22,804 nucleotides of DNA from a virus: the IMG/VR virus record IMGVR_UViG_3300032304_000473, positions 1 to 22,804 of that record. One strand, written 5' to 3'. Positions 1-5,042 of the stretch are shown piece after piece. A model generated the notes under the pieces. The model was not told where the DNA came from. It made no database searches and saw only the letters and a list, made by a program, of their open reading frames with translations. The translations under genes and the position numbers were made by a program. Position 1 is the stretch's first letter. Each line of letters starts with the position of its first letter.

Positions 1-484
1 CCCAATACATTTTAACACCTGTATCACTCACGTGCCTGTCTAGGTATCCCACACGAGAATCATTATAAATATCGTTGATAGCATGTCCTAGCATAACATC
101 TGCATCAACATTCCAATATTCTCTAAGACTGTTTGACAAGATAAAAAAATCACTATCTATTAATAATGTTCTATCATACGGAGTAAGCTCCCATGCAGTG
201 CTTCTATTGGTGTTTATAAAAGGAATCATCTGGCCAGTTTGACCATCATGCAGGCGTCTTTGGTTGTCTGTAGTGGGTCTGTCAACCGTGATGATATGAT
301 CAAACAGATTATCGGCCTGATTAAAGATATTTGATTCCTTCATCCATGCAATAGTAGATGCATCGGTGATCAACGATACAGGAACCTGCAAATTTTTCTT
401 AGCCAGGCCTCCAGCTATTACCGCCATTAATGCATAATCAACTGTGCGATTATTGTGTGCATAGAGTATTATTCCCTGTGTCAT
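1..484 (-). CDS. Putative glycosyltransferase (GT-A-like), C-terminus cut by window edge
   Basis: This frame starts at the ATG at 484-482 and stays open to the left edge, giving 161 residues with no stop, so the gene is partial. The start overlaps the TGA of the 116-aa gene as ATGA, a classic sign of translational coupling; the only upstream purine run (GGAAAA) is weak. The N-terminus (IILYAHNNRTVDYALMAVIA) fits a first beta strand and helix of a nucleotide-sugar-binding fold, followed by a strand ending in LITDAS. At residues 103-120 a YDRTLLIDSDFF stretch carries Asp110-Ser-Asp112, which matches the DxD metal/nucleotide-sugar motif of GT-A glycosyltransferases. I recall similar DxD proteins in T4-like cyanophage genomes, but the exact family cannot be assigned. 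The inferred role is glycosylation of a virion protein or host glycan. Donor and acceptor are unknown, and the C-terminal half is not visible. Confidence 0.7.
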   Translation of the reverse strand, partial: MTQGIILYAHNNRTVDYALMAVIAGGLAKKNLQVPVSLITDASTIAWMKESNIFNQADNLFDHIITVDRPTTDNQRRLHDGQTGQMIPFINTNRSTAWELTPYDRTLLIDSDFFILSNSLREYWNVDADVMLGHAINDIYNDSRVGYLDRHVSDTGVKMYW

Positions 485-831
485 TGCGATATTAGTTTTT
501 CCACAGATCTACTTTTTTTAATCTTTTGATGTTGTTCAAAATATTCATTAGTGACTTCAAAATATCTTCGAAAAATCTCATCACGGAATTCTTCGAGGTC
601 GTCCACCAGCACAGGAGTTTCATTGGTGTCTAATAAAATTACTCCGGATGTTCTGTCTTTGGCACACAGCATGTCTACAAAAGTCAAGAGAGTTCTATCG
701 ATTCGAAACAGGCCACCGTTGAATCCATAGGTTAGTTTAGCTGCAATACGTTCTTTAAGAACTTTTTTCTGAATAGAAAAAGTCTGTTGATAGTTAGCAA
801 AATCCAGAGCTTGTTTAAGCTGTTGGTCCAT
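481..831 (-). CDS. Conserved small phage protein, unknown function (116 aa)
   Basis: This ORF encodes 116 residues starting with MDQQLKQALDFANYQQT. A strong ribosome-binding site, AAGGAG at 842-837, lies 5 nt before the ATG, and a perfect TATAAATA late-promoter motif is a further 17 nt upstream. The protein is charged and probably mostly helical: Lys/Gln-rich N-terminus, a central RIDRTLLTFVDML segment, an acidic stretch (VDDLEEFRDEIFRRYFEV) and a basic Lys/Arg tail. It has no signal peptide, membrane segment or recognisable enzyme motif. I recall similar small proteins beside structural genes in T4-like cyanophages, always of unknown function. Its stop overlaps the start of the glycosyltransferase-like gene by ATGA, so the two are probably co-translated and may act in one process. 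It is not a fibre-like protein, so with its own promoter it begins a new unit. Confidence 0.75.
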   Translation of the reverse strand: MDQQLKQALDFANYQQTFSIQKKVLKERIAAKLTYGFNGGLFRIDRTLLTFVDMLCAKDRTSGVILLDTNETPVLVDDLEEFRDEIFRRYFEVTNEYFEQHQKIKKSRSVEKLISQ

Positions 832-836
832 GAGTT

Positions 837-842
837 CTCCTT
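837..842 (-). promoter_or_regulatory. Strong Shine-Dalgarno site of the 116-aa gene
   Basis: On the minus strand AAGGAGAACTC directly precedes the ATG at 831. This is one of the best ribosome-binding sites in the window and fixes the start of the gene. It lies just after the inverted repeat at 844-861. Confidence 0.75.
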
Positions 843-843
843 G

Positions 844-861
844 ATAAACTGCGTAGTTTAT
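844..861 (-). other. Small inverted repeat between late promoter and RBS
   Basis: ATAAACT, a 4-nt loop and AGTTTAT form a perfect 7-bp stem (arms 844-850 and 855-861). It overlaps the downstream end of the TATAAATA motif by three bases and sits immediately before the Shine-Dalgarno site. The stem is AT-rich with no following T-run, so it is not a convincing terminator. It could be a weak 5'-leader hairpin or chance. Confidence 0.35.
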
Positions 862-866
862 TTATA
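859..866 (-). promoter_or_regulatory. T4-type late promoter (perfect TATAAATA)
   Basis: The minus strand reads TATAAATA at 866-859, identical to the -10 element used by the T4 late sigma factor gp55. It lies in the 62-nt gap between the 335-aa gene and the 116-aa gene. T4 late promoters need no -35 element, and transcription would start about 6 nt downstream, leaving a short leader with the AAGGAG site. Position, strand and perfect match make this the best promoter candidate in the window; it is not experimentally shown. Confidence 0.65.
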
Positions 867-893
867 GATGAACTAGAAGCTAGGGGAAATTAA

Positions 894-1901
894 TTAACTG
901 CCAGTCACTGCACCAACAGAAATAATTGGCTGAGTTACCGTAAATATCTGGCTTGCAGGTACCATAATGCCTGTAGCGTACAATGAAGAAACATTCACAG
1001 TTAGTGTACCGTCAACTAAATCTCCAGGGGGGAAATTTGCAGGAGTCTGCGTCTGGATTCCTCCTCCGATAGAACTGCCAGGTTGAACTCCCGGATCAAC
1101 ATATCCGTCTGTGAATAGTACTTTAATCTCTAATTGACTTGCCGAGCCCCCGCTATTACTAGGTTGGTCAACACATCTAGCCTGTAGTCGATAAGTGTTA
1201 GATCCATACGGACTCGATGCGGTAGCTGTGTAATAGGTTTGAAAAACACTGTTAGTTCTATACCAATTTGCACCATCGTTAGGCGAGGTTCCTACGCCAG
1301 GTATCGCAGCTCCAAAACTCTGTGTTCCTGCCGAACTCAATAAATTAGTCCACGATGTATTTTGATTAGATGTCACACCACCGGATCTAGATGCGCTGAT
1401 TCTGATTCGGCCGCCGCTGTTAAACCAATATCTAGCATCATTGGAATTTGCCCAATAAACTTGTATAGTGCATTCGCATGCGGATAACCACGTACCTACT
1501 CTACTTGATGATACAACCGCCGTAGTAGCAGACTCGCCAGCTGCAACTGTGAATCTGTTTGTGGTTATATCGTTGGCCCAATCGTCGTACTGTTTCTGCG
1601 GCACATCCACTGTACCGGTATCCGGTGTAAAACTTGAAGAGTACCTTATTGTGCCGCCTTCAGAGACCACAGCCGTGGTTGGATTGATCCCATTGATATG
1701 CTTATACGCATTAATAATATCAAATCTAAGATTGGCCCATTCGTTAATAGTGACTTTACTGTCATCGGCAACCGCAGTTGATTGAATTCGCGCCTGTTGA
1801 CCGTAACCAAAATTACCTGATCCGAATCCCAAGACCGCAATTACCTTGTCCCTAATATCGTTATAATCTGCTTTAAGAATTTTACTGTTAACTGCTGGCA
1901 T
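894..1901 (-). CDS. Virion structural protein, paralogue of the adjacent 304-aa protein (335 aa)
   Basis: This 335-residue protein starts at the ATG at 1901 with MPAVNSKILK. Its likely ribosome-binding site, AAGGA at 1919-1915, is unusually far (13 nt) from the start and overlaps the stop of the preceding gene. The product is rich in Ser, Thr, Gly and Asn. It carries the motif YWFNSGGRIRI at about residues 157-168, then a GTQSFGA block and a GxLVDGTLTVNVS block near the C-terminus. All of these recur in the same order in the 304-aa neighbour, so the two arose by duplication. I recall the FNSGG motif from structural proteins of T4-like cyanophages. An accessory fibre or tail-decoration role is inferred from composition and neighbours. 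Relative to its sister it has extra sequence before the C-terminal block. No enzymatic motif is visible. Confidence 0.75.
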   Translation of the reverse strand: MPAVNSKILKADYNDIRDKVIAVLGFGSGNFGYGQQARIQSTAVADDSKVTINEWANLRFDIINAYKHINGINPTTAVVSEGGTIRYSSSFTPDTGTVDVPQKQYDDWANDITTNRFTVAAGESATTAVVSSSRVGTWLSACECTIQVYWANSNDARYWFNSGGRIRISASRSGGVTSNQNTSWTNLLSSAGTQSFGAAIPGVGTSPNDGANWYRTNSVFQTYYTATASSPYGSNTYRLQARCVDQPSNSGGSASQLEIKVLFTDGYVDPGVQPGSSIGGGIQTQTPANFPPGDLVDGTLTVNVSSLYATGIMVPASQIFTVTQPIISVGAVTGS

Positions 1902-1917
1902 GAGATTATTTAAGTCC

Positions 1918-2832
1918 TTAACTAGCTGTTATACTAGAAAGTGAATACGTAGGGCTTGTTATAGAAAAAGTACCGGAAGGTTGTAATTGTCCAGATGCTT
2001 TGAGTTCAGATACTGCTATGGTCAAAGTACCATTAACAACATCGGTTGGCGCAAAGGTTGGTGGTCCAGGATTAAATGTATCTGGATCAACATAACTATC
2101 TAAAAGTGTTGCACGTAGTTCTAATTGAGTGGCTGTTCCAGCAGAATTATTTGCTACATTGCATCTAGCTTCAAGTTTGTAACTGTTGGCAGAATATGAA
2201 CTAGTCAAGAAATTTTGATAATAGGTCTGATAAGAATTTGTTAATGTATAATAGTTGATTGCAGGATCAGTGTCGGCTCCAAAACTCTGTGTACCAACTG
2301 AGTTTAGAAAATTAACCCAGGCGTTGACCTGTGCTGTAGTTACTGCACCCACTAACGATGTGTTAAATCTTATTTTGCCACCACTGTTGAAAAAATATCT
2401 GCCTTGATTTGCATTAGCAAATGTCACTGTCAGTGTTGCCTGTGCCTGTGTAGACCACGGTGAACTATAAGTTTCACTGGCTTTGGCAGAGGTAATGGAC
2501 TGACTTCCTGCTATAAGGAATCTTTTTGCAATCGCATCTTCTAATAATATATCATAATTTGTATTAGGAGAACTAGGACCAAACCCTATAGGATCACCAA
2601 CATTAACATTTACCACCGCCGGAATATTACCATCTTGATGAAGCTTTATGTTAATAATATCAAACTTAATTAGATCCCACTGTGCTTTTGTTATAAGATT
2701 ACCGGAAAATATGTCTGAACTTTGTACCGCTTGACCGTAACCTAGTGTTCCAGAACCGGTGCCTATTACTGATTCTGCTTTGTTTTGTATGGCCACATAT
2801 TGTGCAGCAAAAACGTTGGTTCCCGAAGTCAT
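1918..2832 (-). CDS. Virion structural protein, tandem paralogue (304 aa)
   Basis: This 304-residue protein starts with MTSGTNVFAAQYVAIQNK. Its ATG shares one base with the TAA of the 605-aa fibre gene (TAATG), and no clear Shine-Dalgarno site precedes it, so translation probably depends on reinitiation by ribosomes finishing the fibre. It aligns along its whole length with the 335-aa protein that follows. Shared elements are a GSGTLGYGQ block near residue 30, W..IKFDIINI, the motif YFFNSGGKIRF at about residues 144-155, SVGTQSFGA, TYYQN-like tyrosine clusters, ATQLELRATL, YVDP and DVVNGTLTIAVSEL near the end. Composition and position indicate a beta-rich tail or fibre-associated protein. The FNSGG signature is familiar from T4-like phages of marine bacteria, without an assigned function. 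Confidence 0.75.
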   Translation of the reverse strand: MTSGTNVFAAQYVAIQNKAESVIGTGSGTLGYGQAVQSSDIFSGNLITKAQWDLIKFDIINIKLHQDGNIPAVVNVNVGDPIGFGPSSPNTNYDILLEDAIAKRFLIAGSQSITSAKASETYSSPWSTQAQATLTVTFANANQGRYFFNSGGKIRFNTSLVGAVTTAQVNAWVNFLNSVGTQSFGADTDPAINYYTLTNSYQTYYQNFLTSSYSANSYKLEARCNVANNSAGTATQLELRATLLDSYVDPDTFNPGPPTFAPTDVVNGTLTIAVSELKASGQLQPSGTFSITSPTYSLSSITAS

Positions 2833-4649
2833 TATAACACCAATGCTTCTATTACGTTGATATTGTCTGAACCGGTCGACTCCAGTGCCACTGCAAACAC
2901 ATTGGCATAATTGCCATGTGCTGCGATGGCTGCGCCTCTAGGACCAGCTACTAATCGATCGCCCTTTCTAACTGAACCATATACCTTGCATGGTACACGA
3001 CCTTTTAGAGCAATATAAGTGCCACCCTGTAACTCACTATTCATCATATAAGCCGGATTAGCAGATACCACTCCAATAGCACGAGTATTGACGTCTGCAG
3101 CAGTAACTTCTTTTTCGCCGCCAATCATTACTACTGTGCCAATTTCGTATTCTTGATCAGCAAGATATTTTTCTGCTAGGTCGGCGTATCTGGCTGCTGT
3201 AGCAGTTCCATTAAAAATGTTAGCTGTGATACTACCACTGACGTCTCTTGCGGCTATGGTATAGGCGGTAGCGGTGAGTCTAGCAGTTCTATACTGAGTA
3301 CTGACTGTGCTGTCTGACCACGCTGGATCAACTCTAGCATCAGTGCGGTCGATAAAAGTGCGGTCTACTTTGTCTGCTATTCCTACAAATTGATTTGCCA
3401 ATATGTTACCGCTGGAATTGCGTACGGCCACTGTGGCTACTGGTGTTCCACCTGGTGGGGTTACAGGTACTGTGGCACTGCTTTCTAATCCGTTTAACAG
3501 ACCTGCATTGGCAGCAGTGGAAGCAGATCCAATCACTGCTCCTGTAAGTGTTCCTAATAAAGTAGCTCCGGCGAATCCGAGTTGCTTAGTAGCAGCATTG
3601 ACCAAAACGTTATTATCATCGGCTAAAACATTGCCTTTGTGACTGCCTGTGGTATTACCTGTAACCGAACCTACCAAAGAACCAGTGAATGTATTAGCAT
3701 AGACGTTATTCCATGCTAACGTCGGAGCTCCTAAATTATATGCACCCCCGACTCCAGGAACCACTCCAGTAGATCTTACAATAGCTACATCTCGTTCATC
3801 GGTAGTTTCTGCAACTGTAATTCTAAATGTGATATTGTTACCTAAACGATTTTCAACTATAACATCGTTACCACCTTCTACCCGAATTCTTAGATCGTTG
3901 CCGTCACCTACTTGGAATCCAGGATCTTTGAAACTGACCTCTGAGATAAACGAGCTTTCGCCTGTTTTGATATATTGGTCGGCTGTGAAGCCTCCTAGTT
4001 TAGCAGAATTTGATGCGGTGCCCCAGAAGGTAAAATCATCAGTAGAAACACCAGTCTGCGATCTAGCTAGTGTAACGCCTTTCTTTACCACAGTGAAATC
4101 GTCAATAGGGTTTTTACTATTGTCAAGAGTAAAGGCGGTCTTGCTGACTATCGCTATGGTTTTGCTATCTGATATAACCCGCAATATAGTATGTGGACCT
4201 TCTGCAGTACTTATAGTGCCATAAACTACTTGTGGACTGATAATCGAAGTTCCTAAATCCGGGCTAGCAATTGGTCCGATCAACGTAAATGCTGTACCGT
4301 TATATGTGTATAGTTGTTTGGCTCCTGTATCCCACCAAAAATCTCCTGCAACTAACCCGCTGGGTGCTGATGCACTGGCTTCTGCACCGCCAGCTACTTT
4401 AAATCTAGATCCGTCATAGAATTTAAGTTTTTTAGCAGAAGTATCAAACCAAATTTGTCCGGTAACAGATTTAGGCGGTGCTGTGGTATTAGCGAAATTT
4501 TCTAATAGATGCACAAAATTTTCATTCTGTACTTCGCCGTAACCTGCGTAATTTTTACCTACTAGTCGTAGATCTGTGGTGGTGTCGATAGTACCGTCAG
4601 CTACAGACGTTAAAAATACACCGTTAAATTTGTTGACTTCATATGCCAT
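2832..4649 (-). CDS. Tail-fibre-like protein with C-terminal chaperone-like domain (605 aa)
   Basis: The start is the ATG at 4649, with AGGGG 8 nt upstream and a late-promoter-like ATAAATAC before it. Residues 1 to about 130 form the head shared by the four large fibre paralogues: NKFNGV, GTIDTTT, GYGE, NENFVHLLENFA, GQIWFDT, then a second WWDT/YTYNG/LIGP half. The middle has Gly/Asn/Thr-rich fibre repeats such as LVGSVTGNTTGSHKGN. From about residue 480 to the end is a compact domain with ARYADLAEKYLADQEYEIGT, IGVVSANPAYMMN and GRVPCKVYGSVRKGDRLVAG. This pattern is common at the ends of T4-like phage fibres and resembles the Peptidase_G2/intramolecular-chaperone type that helps fibres trimerise, in some cases by self-cleavage. 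Whether this copy cleaves cannot be told from the sequence. The gene ends one base into the 304-aa gene. Confidence 0.8.
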   Translation of the reverse strand: MAYEVNKFNGVFLTSVADGTIDTTTDLRLVGKNYAGYGEVQNENFVHLLENFANTTAPPKSVTGQIWFDTSAKKLKFYDGSRFKVAGGAEASASAPSGLVAGDFWWDTGAKQLYTYNGTAFTLIGPIASPDLGTSIISPQVVYGTISTAEGPHTILRVISDSKTIAIVSKTAFTLDNSKNPIDDFTVVKKGVTLARSQTGVSTDDFTFWGTASNSAKLGGFTADQYIKTGESSFISEVSFKDPGFQVGDGNDLRIRVEGGNDVIVENRLGNNITFRITVAETTDERDVAIVRSTGVVPGVGGAYNLGAPTLAWNNVYANTFTGSLVGSVTGNTTGSHKGNVLADDNNVLVNAATKQLGFAGATLLGTLTGAVIGSASTAANAGLLNGLESSATVPVTPPGGTPVATVAVRNSSGNILANQFVGIADKVDRTFIDRTDARVDPAWSDSTVSTQYRTARLTATAYTIAARDVSGSITANIFNGTATAARYADLAEKYLADQEYEIGTVVMIGGEKEVTAADVNTRAIGVVSANPAYMMNSELQGGTYIALKGRVPCKVYGSVRKGDRLVAGPRGAAIAAHGNYANVFAVALESTGSDNINVIEALVL

Positions 4650-4670
4650 TCTGTTAGCCCCTAATATCTT

Positions 4671-4679
4671 GTATTTATT
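4671..4679 (-). promoter_or_regulatory. Late-promoter-like motif AATAAATAC before the 605-aa fibre gene
   Basis: The 34-nt gap between the chaperone-like gene and the 605-aa fibre gene contains AATAAATAC on the minus strand. It matches seven of the eight bases of the T4 late -10 element TATAAATA. It lies 21 nt before the ATG, with an AGGGG ribosome-binding site in between. The same ATAAATAC core recurs before the 216-aa gene. Confidence 0.5.
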
Positions 4680-4683
4680 GCTG

Positions 4684-5040
4684 TCATGCTATACGAGCTG
4701 CTGCGGCTTCGCGCTGCTGCTCAAGTTGTATATACTCTGCATCTGATAGACTAGTGGCAATATTCAGTGCTTTCTGTCTAATATGCCTTAAAATCTTCCA
4801 ATCTGTGCTGTTTAAAAATTCACGTTCTTGTCCATTGGCAATATCTATAGCTCTTTGTGCAGTAACTCCGGCTGCTACCGCAGTAACAGATTTGCTAGAG
4901 ACATCAAAATAATGTGTTTGCGCTGCTATTTGAGCAGCTTGTGCATCTGTAATTTCTACCACTTCAACAGAGCTTGGCACATTAGGTTGGTAACTTAATA
5001 CGCTAATTACTAGATTATTTTCTATACAAACATAATGCAT
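4684..5040 (-). CDS. Tail-fibre assembly chaperone-like protein (118 aa)
   Basis: I take the ATG at 5040 (MHYVCIENNL) as start because GGAG at 5050-5047 sits exactly 6 nt before it; a longer frame would need a TTG at 5052 that overlaps the preceding stop. The protein has a short beta-rich N-terminal half (VISVLSYQ, VEVVEITDAQ) and an Ala/Gln-rich helical C-terminal half with REFLNSTDWKILRHIRQKAL followed by SDAEYIQLEQQREAAAARI. The arrangement of a LxxTDW motif followed by a helix resembles the C-terminal region of phage tail-fibre assembly proteins (Tfa/Caudo_TAP and related small fibre chaperones). The gene lies directly after a fibre gene, which is where such chaperones usually sit. It may help fold the 756-aa fibre or several of the paralogues. 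The family assignment is by pattern only. Confidence 0.55.
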   Translation of the reverse strand: MHYVCIENNLVISVLSYQPNVPSSVEVVEITDAQAAQIAAQTHYFDVSSKSVTAVAAGVTAQRAIDIANGQEREFLNSTDWKILRHIRQKALNIATSLSDAEYIQLEQQREAAAARIA

Positions 5041-5042
5041 GA

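Noticed and set aside
64-71. Perfect TATAAATA on the plus strand
   Set aside because: It lies inside the glycosyltransferase-like gene in antisense direction, with no plus-strand gene following it; chance is likely in AT-rich DNA.
868-893. Possible terminator after the 335-aa gene
   Set aside because: The gap has a short CTAG...CTAG symmetry but no GC-rich stem followed by a T-run.
1646-1840. Minus-strand frame of 64 codons within the 335-aa gene
   Set aside because: It is out of frame inside a longer, well-supported gene with a paralogue next door. It has no ribosome-binding site and no homology signal I can see.
1907-1914. CTTAAATA before the 335-aa gene as a fourth late promoter
   Set aside because: It matches TATAAATA at only six of eight positions and lies between a Shine-Dalgarno-like AAGGA and the ATG, so it is more likely spacer sequence.
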